A stretch of 64,000 bases of DNA from Variovorax sp. PCZ-1. Its GTDB lineage: Bacteria > Pseudomonadota > Gammaproteobacteria > Burkholderiales > Burkholderiaceae_C. Both the position numbers and the translations under genes were made by a program. A model generated the notes under the pieces. The model was not told where the DNA came from and searched no databases. It worked only from the letters and a program-made list of their open reading frames with translations. How positions within the stretch are numbered: position 1 is the stretch's first letter; every line of letters begins with the position of its first letter. The stretch lies in NCBI RefSeq assembly GCF_018413605.1, contig NZ_JAHCDN010000002.1:1-64000 (forward strand). The letters are read 5' to 3'. Shown here in pieces: positions 42,674 through 50,588 of the stretch.

Positions 42674-42735
42674 GCTATCAATAGATGAGCACTTCGCGCA
42701 GCATCTATGCCGGCGAAGTGCTCTTTTTGCTTTAA
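42674..42735 (+). repeat. Dispersed repeat, copy 7 (intergenic, after secA)
   Basis: GCTATCAATAGATGAGC, ACTTCGCGCAGCATCTATGC, CGGCGAAGTGCTC, TTTTTGCTTTAAAT. The left arm of the AT repeat is degenerate. It contains the hairpin listed as terminator. Confidence 0.9.
42687..42728 (+). terminator. Repeat-derived terminator after secA
   Basis: GAGCACTTCG and CGAAGTGCTC form a perfect 10-bp stem around a 17-base loop, followed immediately by TTTTTGC. All parts lie within copy 7 of the dispersed repeat, 20 bp after the secA stop. The loop is longer than in typical intrinsic terminators. Confidence 0.72.
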
Positions 42736-42759
42736 ATTTCCTCTTTCGATGGAGTAAAA

Positions 42760-43989
42760 ATGGCTGTTAACTTCATTCCAACTGATCCCACCCTCTTGCA
42801 TCCTGTCGCGGGCGTGCGCATCGGCGTCGTAGAAGCCGGTGTGCGCAAGGCCAATCGCAAAGATGTGACGGTGATGCTGCTGGATGTTGGTGCGAGCGTG
42901 GCTGGCGTGTTCACGCTCAATCGCTTTTGCGCTGCGCCGGTGCAAATGTGTCGTGATCATTTGGCGAAGAACTTGGGCATCCGTGCCATCCTCATCAACA
43001 CCGGCAATGCCAACGCCGGCACAGGCGACGATGGCCTCGCACGCGCGCGCTCCACCTGCGTGGCCATGGCCCGCCATCTGGATATCGCGCCTGAACAAGT
43101 GCTCCCCTTCTCCACCGGCGTGATCATGGAGCCTCTGCCCAACGACCGCATCGAAGCTGCCCTGCCCGCCGCCTTGAAAGACGCGCAGCCCGCCCATTGG
43201 GGCAAAGCCGCCGAAGGCATCATGACCACCGACACGCTGCCCAAAGCCTTCAGCGAGCAAGTGCAGATCGCAGGCAAGACCGTCACGGTGACTGGCATCA
43301 GTAAAGGCGCAGGCATGATCCGCCCCAACATGGCCACCATGCTCGGCTTCTTGGCTACTGATGCTGTGATTCCACAAGCGCTGATGCAACAGCTCGCCAA
43401 AGACTTGGCCGATCAATCTTTTAACCGCGTTACGATTGATGGCGACACCTCCACGAACGACAGCTTCATCGTCATTGCTACGAATAAAGTAGCAATCAAC
43501 GTAGACCCCATGCGTGCGAGCAATGAATTTGATGCCCTAAAAGCAGCGATGCTGCGTGTCTCCCAAAAACTCGCGCAAGCGATTGTGCGAGACGGCGAAG
43601 GCGCCACCAAATTCATCACGATTAAAGTCACCGGCGGCGCGAGCCAAGAGGAATGCACGAAAGTAGCCTACGCCATCGGCCATTCCCCCTTGGTCAAAAC
43701 CGCCTTCTTCGCCAGCGACCCCAACCTAGGCCGCATCTTGGCAGCGGTGGGCTACGCAGGCATCACCGATCTCGATCAAACCAAAATCGCGCTGCATTTA
43801 GATGATGTTCACGTCGTTCAAAACGGCGGGCGTCGCGCAGAGTATCAAGAAGCCGATGGCGCACGCGTGCTCAAGCAATCCGAAATCACAGTCCACGTCG
43901 ATCTCGGTCGGGGCGATGCTGCAGACACGGTGTGGACCTGCGATTTTTCGTATGACTATGTGAAGATCAATGCAGATTACAGAAGTTAA
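42760..43989 (+). CDS. argJ: Bifunctional glutamate N-acetyltransferase / ornithine acetyltransferase
   Basis: 409 residues. Autoproteolytic site region [20 protein letters not shown] (cleavage before the Thr in MATM), [13 protein letters not shown] and [20 protein letters not shown] are ArgJ signatures; the C-terminus ends [13 protein letters not shown]. It recycles the acetyl group in arginine synthesis. At 43474-43496 an ATTGCTAC/GTAGCAAT inverted repeat resembles the AT arm of the dispersed repeat but lacks the rest. Confidence 0.96.
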   Translation: MAVNFIPTDPTLLHPVAGVRIGVVEAGVRKANRKDVTVMLLDVGASVAGVFTLNRFCAAPVQMCRDHLAKNLGIRAILINTGNANAGTGDDGLARARSTCVAMARHLDIAPEQVLPFSTGVIMEPLPNDRIEAALPAALKDAQPAHWGKAAEGIMTTDTLPKAFSEQVQIAGKTVTVTGISKGAGMIRPNMATMLGFLATDAVIPQALMQQLAKDLADQSFNRVTIDGDTSTNDSFIVIATNKVAINVDPMRASNEFDALKAAMLRVSQKLAQAIVRDGEGATKFITIKVTGGASQEECTKVAYAIGHSPLVKTAFFASDPNLGRILAAVGYAGITDLDQTKIALHLDDVHVVQNGGRRAEYQEADGARVLKQSEITVHVDLGRGDAADTVWTCDFSYDYVKINADYRS

Positions 43990-44048
43990 AGTGACGGACA
44001 ATACTGGTATTTCAAACTTTCTCGCTTCAAGTTGTATAAATTGATCCG

Positions 44049-44963
44049 ATGAAGAATCTTTGGAATAGTCAACCAACCATAGTTTGCCCTGCTTGTGGAA
44101 CATTCCTACCACTACAGCAATACTTTCCTTTTGCCTACTTTCATGGTGCTAAAACCGCCTGCGCTTATTGCAAAGCTGAATTTGATTTGTGGGACAGTGC
44201 AATAAAAATTCTCAGTCAAGAGCCATTGCTTTTTCGTAAAAGAGGTGCGGCTTTTATAGGTGCTCATGAATTGTCGTTTGTGTATCAGTTGCCAGCTGAA
44301 GCTACAGTAGAGATTGACTTGCACGAGCTTGGAGTGCCTTTAAATTCTAAGTTGCTGTATATAGTTCACTCTCCGACAAGTGAGGCGGCGTGGCCTCTAG
44401 AATTAAGCAGCAATCAGTTAACTCAGAGAAAAAGGACAAATAAACTGATGTTTTATGGGCGTCCTTTCCCTAAATCGCACGAAAGCATAACCTGTTCACC
44501 TGATGTTTCAATATCCATTACGTATTTACCACCTTCGAGTGATCAAATATCTTCTGACCAGCTTGCTTTAGCGTGTGAATATCTGCTGGAGGATCAGTAT
44601 GAAAAAATGCTGCTTCCTTGTGCTGTTGCAGTTGAGCAAATTACGCAGAGAACAGTATTTGATGTTCTCAAAAAACTTGGGCTCCCGACTAATCATGAGC
44701 CCAATAAGCGATTAGGACTTGAAGTCATACTTCCAATGGCAAGCCAATTACTTGATATCCCTAAGCTTGATAACAGAGTAACGAATTTGATTGCTAAATT
44801 ATGGCGTCTGCGTAATCAAATGGCTCACCAAGGTAGCGTCAGTTCTGGCGTAAAACTGGCTGAGGTTGCTGAGATTTTCGTAGCAAGTATTTTCTGTGTG
44901 AATCACCTGTCTATGGTTAGACAAGATGTAGAGCAAAAATCTATTTTTCAGAATCTAAAATGA
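44049..44963 (+). CDS. AT-rich unknown protein: zinc ribbon plus HEPN-like C-terminus
   Basis: 304 residues. N-terminal Cys pairs IVCPACGTFLPL and TACAYCKAEFDLW (residues ~15-55) form a zinc ribbon. The middle region is rich in beta-like strands. The C-terminal ~120 residues are helical and contain LWRLRNQMAHQG, an R-N-x-x-x-H arrangement like the HEPN nuclease motif, preceded by a helix with AVAVEQITQRTVFDVLKKLG. The codon use is visibly more AT-rich than in argJ and the DUF815 gene on either side, suggesting horizontal acquisition. Its stop overlaps the next start by ATGA, implying translational coupling. No family recognised. Confidence 0.75.
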   Translation: MKNLWNSQPTIVCPACGTFLPLQQYFPFAYFHGAKTACAYCKAEFDLWDSAIKILSQEPLLFRKRGAAFIGAHELSFVYQLPAEATVEIDLHELGVPLNSKLLYIVHSPTSEAAWPLELSSNQLTQRKRTNKLMFYGRPFPKSHESITCSPDVSISITYLPPSSDQISSDQLALACEYLLEDQYEKMLLPCAVAVEQITQRTVFDVLKKLGLPTNHEPNKRLGLEVILPMASQLLDIPKLDNRVTNLIAKLWRLRNQMAHQGSVSSGVKLAEVAEIFVASIFCVNHLSMVRQDVEQKSIFQNLK

Positions 44964-45832
44964 ACGAACAATTCCAAGCCCTTCTTGTCCGTGCTGAAAG
45001 CCTGCTCGCTCGCGTCGAGCATATTCTTCCACAGCCACTCACCGCGCCCGATTGGTCAACAGACACCATCGCCTGGCGTTATCGCAAGCGCGCGAGCGGC
45101 CATGGCGCGTTGGAGCCGGTGAAGCATGTCGCAGGAATGAAGCTGTCTGATCTGAAAGAGATTGATGTTCAGAAAGAGAAGATTCAGCGTAACACGTTGC
45201 AGTTCGTGCAGGGCCACACGGCTAACAACGTGTTGCTCACAGGCGCGCGTGGCACAGGTAAATCATCACTGATCAGAGCCTGCCTTGATGAATATTCAGC
45301 TCAAGGTTTGCGTCTCATCGAAGTGGATAAAACCGATCTCGTCGATCTGCCCGATATCCTCGACGTGATCGCGGATCGCCCCGAGAAATTCATCATCTAT
45401 TGCGATGACATTAGTTTTGAAGAAGGCGATGGCAGCTACAAAGCGCTCAAATCCGTGCTCGATGGTTCCATCAGTGGCGGAGCATCCAACATGCTGATCT
45501 ACGCTACCAGCAACCGCAGGCATCTGCTGCCCGAGTACATGAAGGAAAACCTCACGTATCAGCACACGCCCGATGGCGAGGTGCATCCGGGCGAAGTGGT
45601 GGAAGAAAAAATCTCGCTCTCCGAGCGCTTCGGCCTGTGGGTGAGCTTTTATCCGTTCACGCAAGACGAATATCTCGCCATCGTCGCCCAATGGCTGCGC
45701 AATCTCGGTGTGGCCGAATCCCGCATCGAAGCCGCCCAAAAAGAAAGCTTGGTCTGGAGCTTAGAACGCGCCAGCAGAAGTGGCCGCGTGGCGTTTCAGT
45801 TTGCGAAGGATTTTGCGGGGCGGCAGGTTTAA
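44960..45832 (+). CDS. DUF815 AAA+ ATPase
   Basis: 290 residues. Walker A LLTGARGTGKSSLIRACLDE, Walker B KFIIYCDDISFEEGD, sensor-1-like NMLIYATSNRRHLLPEYMKE. DUF815 proteins are uncharacterised AAA+ ATPases, common in proteobacteria. The 3' end overlaps the converging YqeY gene by 4 bp, and the 5' end overlaps the zinc-ribbon gene. Confidence 0.88.
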   Translation: MNEQFQALLVRAESLLARVEHILPQPLTAPDWSTDTIAWRYRKRASGHGALEPVKHVAGMKLSDLKEIDVQKEKIQRNTLQFVQGHTANNVLLTGARGTGKSSLIRACLDEYSAQGLRLIEVDKTDLVDLPDILDVIADRPEKFIIYCDDISFEEGDGSYKALKSVLDGSISGGASNMLIYATSNRRHLLPEYMKENLTYQHTPDGEVHPGEVVEEKISLSERFGLWVSFYPFTQDEYLAIVAQWLRNLGVAESRIEAAQKESLVWSLERASRSGRVAFQFAKDFAGRQV

Positions 45833-46275
45833 CCCGCCAACGCCGCCTTCACTGCCGCAGACACTTGCCCCATATCGGCCTTGCCAGCGAGTTTGGCTTT
45901 CACCACGCCCATGACTTTGCCCATGTCGCCTGGGCCGCTTGCTCCTAGTTCGGTCACGATGGCTTTGACGGCTGCAGTGACTTCTTCTGCGCTCATACGC
46001 TGGGGCAAGTAAACCTGCAGGATGGCCATTTCGGCTTTTTCTTTATCGGCCAGATCTTGGCGGCCGCCGGATTCGAAGGCGGTGATGCTGTCTTTGCGTT
46101 GTTTGACGAGTTTGTCGACGATAGCGATGACTTGTGCATCATCGAGCGTGATGCGCTCATCGACTTCTTTTTGTTTGATGGCAGCTTGCAGCATGCGGAT
46201 GGTGAGCAGGCGCTCGCTTTCCTTGGCGCGCATGGCTGATTTCATGTCTTCGGTGAGGGTGTCTTTGATGCTCAT
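45829..46275 (-). CDS. GatB/YqeY-domain protein
   Basis: 148 residues from ATG 46275 (MSIKDTLTEDMKSAMRAKES). AAIKQKEVDERITLDDAQVI and YLPQRMSAEEVTAAVKAIVT with MGKVMGVVKAKLAGKADMGQ are the YqeY pattern, related to the tail domain of GatB and thought to bind tRNA. The C-terminal stretch repeats AVKAALAG. Its stop interlocks with the DUF815 stop. Confidence 0.92.
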   Translation of the reverse strand: MSIKDTLTEDMKSAMRAKESERLLTIRMLQAAIKQKEVDERITLDDAQVIAIVDKLVKQRKDSITAFESGGRQDLADKEKAEMAILQVYLPQRMSAEEVTAAVKAIVTELGASGPGDMGKVMGVVKAKLAGKADMGQVSAAVKAALAG

Positions 46276-46302
46276 GGCTGCTTGCTCTTTCGGCGTACAA
46301 AT

Positions 46303-46331
46303 AAAAAGAGCGCTCATTGTAGAGCGCTCTT
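46303..46331 (-). terminator. Terminator after the PCuAC gene
   Basis: AGAGCGCT, 8-base loop, AGCGCTCT with a T run on the minus-strand side (CTTTTTATTT), 22 bp past the PCuAC stop. It ends the copper transcript before the YqeY gene. Confidence 0.85.
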
Positions 46332-46352
46332 AAGTGTGGAGGCTCCAGCAGA

Positions 46353-46856
46353 TCAGTGCTTGTGGCCGCTCATGTCTTTACCGGGCACAGAGCCGGGTGC
46401 GCGGGCTGCGACTGGCATCTTCACTTCGATCTTGCTTTGCTCGCCTTTGGCATTGCTGAAAGTGAGCGTGACTGGCACTTGGGTATCGACCTTGAGTGAC
46501 TGCTTGAGATCAAGCAGCATGATGTGAAAACCGCCGGGCTTGAGCTCGACGGCTTTGCCTGCGGGCAGCTCCAAGCCGCCTTTGAGCTCGGCCATTTTCA
46601 TGACTTGCCCTTCCATTTTCATTTCATGGATTTCGCCGATTTTTGCGACAGGTGTGGCCACGGCAACAAGCTTCATGTTGGCAGGTGCGGTGAGTTTCAT
46701 GAAGCCGCCTGTACCGCTTTGGCCTTCGACGGCGGTGCGAATCCATGCGCCTTCGATTTTCACATCAGAAGCGGTTTGAGCTTGAATATTCAAGCAAAAG
46801 AGGGCTATTGCCGGCAAGAATACTGCGCGGAGTGCTATTGATTTAAGAGTGATCAT
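46353..46856 (-). CDS. PCu(A)C-type periplasmic copper chaperone
   Basis: 167 residues. The signal peptide MITLKSIALRAVFLPAIALF is encoded by a dispersed-repeat copy. The mature domain carries the copper-binding pattern: EIHEMKMEGQVMKM and HIMLLDLKQSL, that is H and M ligands spaced as in PCu(A)C. The tail KDMSGHKH adds further Met/His. PCu(A)C proteins deliver Cu(I) to the CuA site of cytochrome oxidase. It follows the YcnI-type gene by 21 bp. Confidence 0.9.
   Translation of the reverse strand: MITLKSIALRAVFLPAIALFCLNIQAQTASDVKIEGAWIRTAVEGQSGTGGFMKLTAPANMKLVAVATPVAKIGEIHEMKMEGQVMKMAELKGGLELPAGKAVELKPGGFHIMLLDLKQSLKVDTQVPVTLTFSNAKGEQSKIEVKMPVAARAPGSVPGKDMSGHKH
46791..46848 (-). repeat. Dispersed repeat, copy 8 (encodes a signal peptide)
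   Basis: Minus strand: TCTTAAATCAATAGC, ACTCCGCGCAGTATTCTTGC, CGGCAATAGCCC, TCTTTTGCTTGAA. It covers residues ~3-22 of the PCuAC precursor and is read as LKSIALRAVFLPAIALF. Confidence 0.92.
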
Positions 46857-46877
46857 GATGTGTCTTGTCCGAAATAG

Positions 46878-47486
46878 TCAGTGCTTGTGACCAGCGTGTG
46901 GATTGCTTGTCGTGGAGTTTGGAGTTGCTGTGGGAGTGGAAGTTGCAGCGGGCGCGACCACATTGAGCAAAGCCGCAGGATACTTCAAGCCGCGTGTGCT
47001 TGTGCCGCTTGCGGGAATTTCAGTCCATGGGTTGCTGCCAGTTTTGCTGCCGTCTTGGCACTGCTGCGTGACTTTGAACCATGCTGAGCCTGCGGGCATG
47101 GCGGCGCGCCCGCGCAGGATGAACTCATCGTAGTGGCCATCTGGCAAGGCGTTCGCAGGCGTAGCCGCCGTCCAAGTGATCTCTGTCACATCTTCTGTGA
47201 TTTGCTTGCCATGGTTGTCGTAAGGTGTGGCGAGTTTTGCGGAGGTGGTTTGAATCGTCCAGCCCTGCTTGGGCATGGGCTTCGCGCCTTGAAAGCCTGC
47301 AGGGAGTTGAACGCGCAGCGCGGTGGTGGGTAGGCCTTCGCAGCCGTGGCCAACACGCAGCACGGCTTTGTAAGTGGTGTTGGCTTCGACTTGTTGTTGC
47401 TCAAGGGTTACATGAGAAAAAGCAGAGATTGCTGGCATAAAACCTGCGCAAAGTGCTATGAATTTGAGAGTATTTGAGAATTGCAT
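46878..47486 (-). CDS. YcnI-family (DUF1775) copper-associated protein
   Basis: 202 residues from ATG 47486 (AGGAT upstream); a GTG at 47516 adds ten residues. Signal peptide MQFSNTLKFIALCAGFMPAI is repeat-derived, ending SAFSHVTLEQ, whose mature N-terminal His is a Cu ligand in YcnI proteins. YKAVLRVGHGCEGLPTTALR is the conserved core. The C-terminus is a Thr/Ala/Pro-rich tail ending NPHAGHKH. It partners PCuAC in copper handling. Confidence 0.88.
   Translation of the reverse strand: MQFSNTLKFIALCAGFMPAISAFSHVTLEQQQVEANTTYKAVLRVGHGCEGLPTTALRVQLPAGFQGAKPMPKQGWTIQTTSAKLATPYDNHGKQITEDVTEITWTAATPANALPDGHYDEFILRGRAAMPAGSAWFKVTQQCQDGSKTGSNPWTEIPASGTSTRGLKYPAALLNVVAPAATSTPTATPNSTTSNPHAGHKH
47415..47470 (-). 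repeat. Dispersed repeat, copy 9 (encodes a signal peptide)
   Basis: Minus strand: CTCTCAAATTCATAGC, ACTTTGCGCAGGTTTTATGC, CAGCAATCTCTGC, TTTTTCTCATG. Read as TLKFIALCAGFMPAISAF in the YcnI precursor, only about 600 bp from copy 8. Confidence 0.85.
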
Positions 47487-47577
47487 GAGATATCCTGAGT
47501 GAATGCGAAACTGCACTCCAAGCAGATGCGGGAGTGCGACGATGACGAATAAAACGCTGCAGATGCTGCAGCGAAGA

Positions 47578-47964
47578 TCAGCTCAGGAGGGAAGGTGGCC
47601 CGCGTGCGGGCAAGGGCGGCGCGGTGTGCGCGATGGAGATATGCAGCTGTGTTTGCGGCGCTGCTTGCGCGAATTCTGCAAGGGGCAGATGAGATGTTGG
47701 AGGAGGCGGCAGGCCATCGCCCGATGTACCCAAAGCACATAGCCCGCAATGCACGGTATGTGTGCTCTCCTGTGCTGAGCCATCTGCAGATTTGATGAGC
47801 AGCTTCATCGCGCCGCTGCTGGAGCAAAGCAATTCCATGCTCTGCGGTTTGAGCAGCGGGCTGGCGTGAGCGAAGCCTATCGCGAGCAGGAAACTCCAAG
47901 TCACAGCGCGACGCAGCAGCGCAGAGCGCAGCCAAGCAAAAGCTGTGTGGGAGTTTTTAAGCAT
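47578..47964 (-). CDS. DUF2946-family small exported protein
   Basis: 128 residues. Hydrophobic start AVTWSFLLAIGFAHASPLLK, then SMELLCSSSGAMKLLIKSAD and THTVHCGLCALG, the DUF2946 Cys pattern. The C-terminus is Pro-rich (GDGLPPPPTSHLPLAEFAQA). DUF2946 genes occur with copper proteins. It heads the copper trio, 91 bp before the YcnI gene. Its start is only 18 bp past the rpsU terminator, leaving no room for a promoter there, so its transcript may start inside rpsU or arise by read-through. Confidence 0.7.
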   Translation of the reverse strand: MLKNSHTAFAWLRSALLRRAVTWSFLLAIGFAHASPLLKPQSMELLCSSSGAMKLLIKSADGSAQESTHTVHCGLCALGTSGDGLPPPPTSHLPLAEFAQAAPQTQLHISIAHTAPPLPARGPPSLLS

Positions 47965-47981
47965 CTTTAAATCTAATCAAT

Positions 47982-48015
47982 AAAAAAGCCACGCGAGCAA
48001 GGCCAGCGTGGCTTT
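47982..48015 (-). terminator. Terminator after rpsU
   Basis: Minus strand AAAGCCACGC, 13-base loop, GCGTGGCTTTTTTATT: 10-bp stem and T run, 18 bp past the rpsU stop. Confidence 0.9.
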
Positions 48016-48033
48016 GTTTGCAAAGCGACCGAA

Positions 48034-48246
48034 TCAATACATCTTCGGTGGCAATTGCATGCTGCGCACGCGCTTGTAGTGGCGCTTCACAGCGGCCGAC
48101 TTCTTGCGCTTACGCTCAGCGGTTGGCTTCTCATAGAACTCGCGTGCGCGCAGGTCGGTGAGGAGGCCCAGCTTTTCGATGGTGCGCTTGAAACGGCGCA
48201 GAGCCACTTCATAAGGCTCGGTGTCTTTAACACGAATAAGTGTCAT
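48034..48246 (-). CDS. rpsU: 30S ribosomal protein S21
   Basis: 70 residues from ATG 48246: [40 protein letters not shown], then the basic tail [20 protein letters not shown]. Full length for the family. It binds near the 3' end of 16S rRNA and supports initiation. Confidence 0.96.
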   Translation of the reverse strand: MTLIRVKDTEPYEVALRRFKRTIEKLGLLTDLRAREFYEKPTAERKRKKSAAVKRHYKRVRSMQLPPKMY

Positions 48247-48383
48247 TGCAAATAAATTCCAAATTGCGGGCAGGTGATCAATCCGCCCTGATGTTCCCGC
48301 CAAAAAATGAATGTGTTCGGCTGGCAGGTTTTACCGGTAAGCCCAAGATTATAACTCGCTCGCTCTAGAGTTTCAAGCCAAAA

Positions 48384-49079
48384 TTATGCGGACAAGAAGC
48401 GGTACAGGTTACGCAGCATGCCAGCCGTTGCGCCCCAAATGAAGCGGTTTTGCCCTGTGTTTGTATCCATCCAAGGCATGGAAAACCATTCTCTTTGAAA
48501 GCCTTGGAATTCAAACTCATGCCGAGCATGGTGCTTAGGGTTCATGAGGAAGCTCAAAGGCACTTCAAACACATCCGCCACTTCAGCAGGATTAGCCTGC
48601 AAGGTAAAGCCTGGCTGCACGGTGGCCACCACGGGGATGATGTGAAAAGCTGTGCCGGTGATGTAGCGCGGCAAGCTGCCCAAAACTTGCACGTGTTTGC
48701 TCTCCAGCCCGACCTCTTCATGTGCCTCGCGTAAGGCGGCTTGTTCGACTGTCTCTCCTGCATCGACCTTGCCGCCGGCAAAGGCCACTTGGCCCGAATG
48801 GGTGGAGAGCGTGTCGGTGCGTTGGGTGAGCAGAAGCGTCGGTTCATCGCGCATCACAATCGCCACGAGCACGGCAGCATCTCGCGGCTGGCGGTCTGTG
48901 AACGCAGGCTCCTCGCGCACTTCAGGCTGCCAAGTGGGCGGCTGCGCGAAACGCTTCAGCAACGCATCTTGCGTGAGCGCATGCGCAGGCACAGCAGGCA
49001 AATGCGTATCCCAAGATTTCACGGGCACAGCCAGTGGATTGAAGTTGGGAATTTTGGCCAAAGAGATGAAAGTGCTCAT
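48384..49079 (-). CDS. Nudix hydrolase, probable CoA pyrophosphatase
   Basis: 231 residues. The Nudix box GGKVDAGETVEQAALREAHEEVGL is complete (written here as GGKVDAGETVEQAAL then REAHEEVGL). It is preceded by LLLTQRTDTLSTHSGQVAFA, the LLTxRxxxLxxHxGQVxFPGG-type CoA-specificity motif of the NudL/YeaB family. A copy of the dispersed repeat lies just upstream of the start. Confidence 0.88.
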   Translation of the reverse strand: MSTFISLAKIPNFNPLAVPVKSWDTHLPAVPAHALTQDALLKRFAQPPTWQPEVREEPAFTDRQPRDAAVLVAIVMRDEPTLLLTQRTDTLSTHSGQVAFAGGKVDAGETVEQAALREAHEEVGLESKHVQVLGSLPRYITGTAFHIIPVVATVQPGFTLQANPAEVADVFEVPLSFLMNPKHHARHEFEFQGFQREWFSMPWMDTNTGQNRFIWGATAGMLRNLYRFLSA

Positions 49080-49087
49080 AGGTATTT

Positions 49088-49150
49088 GCTACATATTTAA
49101 TAGCTTCTAGCGCAGATTCTATGCCGGCGAACTGCCATTTTTATCTTGAA
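49088..49150 (+). repeat. Dispersed repeat, copy 10 (intergenic)
   Basis: GCTACATATTTAATAGC, TTCTAGCGCAGATTCTATGC, CGGCGAACTGCC, ATTTTTATCTTGAA. It sits between the Nudix start and the rplS terminator, directly in the presumed Nudix promoter region. Confidence 0.92.
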
Positions 49151-49157
49151 ATCGACA

Positions 49158-49192
49158 TAAAAAAACCGCCAAGCTTGCGCGTTGGCGGTTTT
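49158..49192 (-). terminator. Terminator of the rpsP-rimM-trmD-rplS operon
   Basis: Minus strand AAAACCGCCAAC, loop, TTGGCGGTTTTTTTAT: long stem with T run, 37 bp after rplS. Confidence 0.92.
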
Positions 49193-49228
49193 CTCGAAGC
49201 ACTGATCAAGAGCTGATCAAATGTTGCT

Positions 49229-49603
49229 TTAGGCAGCTGCAGGCGCAGAGCGTGTGAGCTTTTCTTTGATACGTGCGCTCTTGCCGCTGCGATCACGCAG
49301 GTAGTACAGCTTGGCACGACGCACATCACCACGACGCTTGACTTCCACGCCAGCGATCAGCGGAGAGTAGGTCTGGAACGTACGCTCCACGCCTTCGCCA
49401 CTGGAGATTTTGCGCACGATGAACGAGCTGTTCAGGCCGCGATTGCGCTTGGCAATCACCACGCCTTCGTAAGCCTGCACGCGCTTGCGCGTACCTTCAA
49501 CCACGTTCACGCTCACGATCACGGTGTCGCCGGGGGCAAAAGAGGGAATGGTCTTGTTCAGACGAGCAATTTCTTCTTGCTCAAGAGTTTTGATGAGATC
49601 CAT
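49229..49603 (-). CDS. rplS: 50S ribosomal protein L19
   Basis: 124 residues: [80 protein letters not shown]. Full length, with a C-terminal Ala-rich tail. It lies at the 30S-50S interface. Last gene of the conserved operon. Confidence 0.97.
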   Translation of the reverse strand: MDLIKTLEQEEIARLNKTIPSFAPGDTVIVSVNVVEGTRKRVQAYEGVVIAKRNRGLNSSFIVRKISSGEGVERTFQTYSPLIAGVEVKRRGDVRRAKLYYLRDRSGKSARIKEKLTRSAPAAA

Positions 49604-49759
49604 AAGGGTCTTTCATTCATCTTCAGATCAGTAACCGCTACACAAGGGGCGACAGGTTCATTGCTGAGCGGGCTCAGATTTTCAATGCGTCGCGGCGGAC
49701 AGAGGATCAGAAAAGCCTTCTATTATAGCTTTTTCGGGGCTGTGGAGCTATCCAGTAGA

Positions 49760-50494
49760 TTAAGGCAGTAATTCAGGGCGCTGATTCTGGGTGATGACTT
49801 TGCGCTGCGCTTCGCGCCATTTGTTGATTTCAGCGTGATTACCGCCAATCAGCACGGGCGGTACGCTTTGGCCACGCCAGACTTCGGGGCGAGTGTAGTG
49901 GGGGTGGTCTAGCAAGCCATCGATGGATGGGTTGAAGCTGTCTTGGATGTGGCTTTGGTCGTCGCTGAGTACGCCAGGCTGGAGGCGGGCGACGGCATCG
50001 AGCAGGGCCATGGCGGGGATTTCGCCGCCGGAGAGGACGAAATCGCCGATGCTGATTTGCTCGGTGACGAAGGTGTCGATGAAGCGTTGATCTAGGCCTT
50101 CGTAACGGCCGCAGATGAGGATGGCGCCGGGGTTGCTGCCGTGTTCATCATTTGCTTTGGCAAAGCGCTCGACCACGGCGTGTTTGAGAGCTTGACCGAT
50201 GGGGGAGAAGAGAATGACGGGGCAAGTGGGGATGCCCAGCGCGGCTCGCTCTGCCTGAATGCTTTCCACGCAGCGCGCCAATGGCTCGGCCATCATGAGC
50301 ATGCCGGGGCCGCCGCCGAAGGGGCGATCATCAATCCGCCGGTAGTTGCCATCAGCGAAATCGCGCAGTTGGCTGAAATGCACATCCACCGCTTTGCTGC
50401 CATCCGCGCGTGCTTCAAAGGCGCGGCGGATGATGCCGCTTTGCATCATGGGCGCGAAGAGCTCAGGGAAGAGGGTGATGATGTCAAAGCGCAT
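49760..50494 (-). CDS. trmD: tRNA (guanine37-N1)-methyltransferase
   Basis: 244 residues. RFDIITLFPELFAPMMQSGI start, DDRPFGGGPGMLMMAEPLAR, ILICGRYEGLDQRFIDTFVT and EISIGDFVLSGGEIPAMALL (written EQISIGDFVLSGGE) form the trefoil-knot SAM site. It methylates G37 next to the anticodon and prevents +1 frameshifting. Confidence 0.97.
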   Translation of the reverse strand: MRFDIITLFPELFAPMMQSGIIRRAFEARADGSKAVDVHFSQLRDFADGNYRRIDDRPFGGGPGMLMMAEPLARCVESIQAERAALGIPTCPVILFSPIGQALKHAVVERFAKANDEHGSNPGAILICGRYEGLDQRFIDTFVTEQISIGDFVLSGGEIPAMALLDAVARLQPGVLSDDQSHIQDSFNPSIDGLLDHPHYTRPEVWRGQSVPPVLIGGNHAEINKWREAQRKVITQNQRPELLP

Positions 50495-50523
50495 GGAAAG
50501 CTGATTTTATGGCTTAAATTTTA

Positions 50524-50580
50524 TGCCTTTAGGCACTTTGCCGGCATACTTACTGCGCAAGCAGCTATTACTTTAATAGC
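50524..50580 (-). repeat. Dispersed repeat, copy 11 (between rimM and trmD)
   Basis: Minus strand: GCTATTAAAGTAATAGC, TGCTTGCGCAGTAAGTATGC, CGGCAAAGTGCC, TAAAGGCAT. It fills most of the 94-bp gap inside an otherwise tight translation operon. Confidence 0.9.
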
Positions 50581-50588
50581 AATCTGGA

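Noticed and set aside
43474-43496. ATTGCTAC/GTAGCAAT inverted repeat in argJ as a further repeat copy
   Set aside because: Only an AT arm is present; the GCGCAG...GCCGGC part is missing, so it was not counted.
44049-45832. Calling the zinc-ribbon gene and DUF815 ATPase a defence system
   Set aside because: Only two genes, no other defence genes nearby, and the ATPase belongs to a widespread chromosomal family; kept as a hypothesis only.
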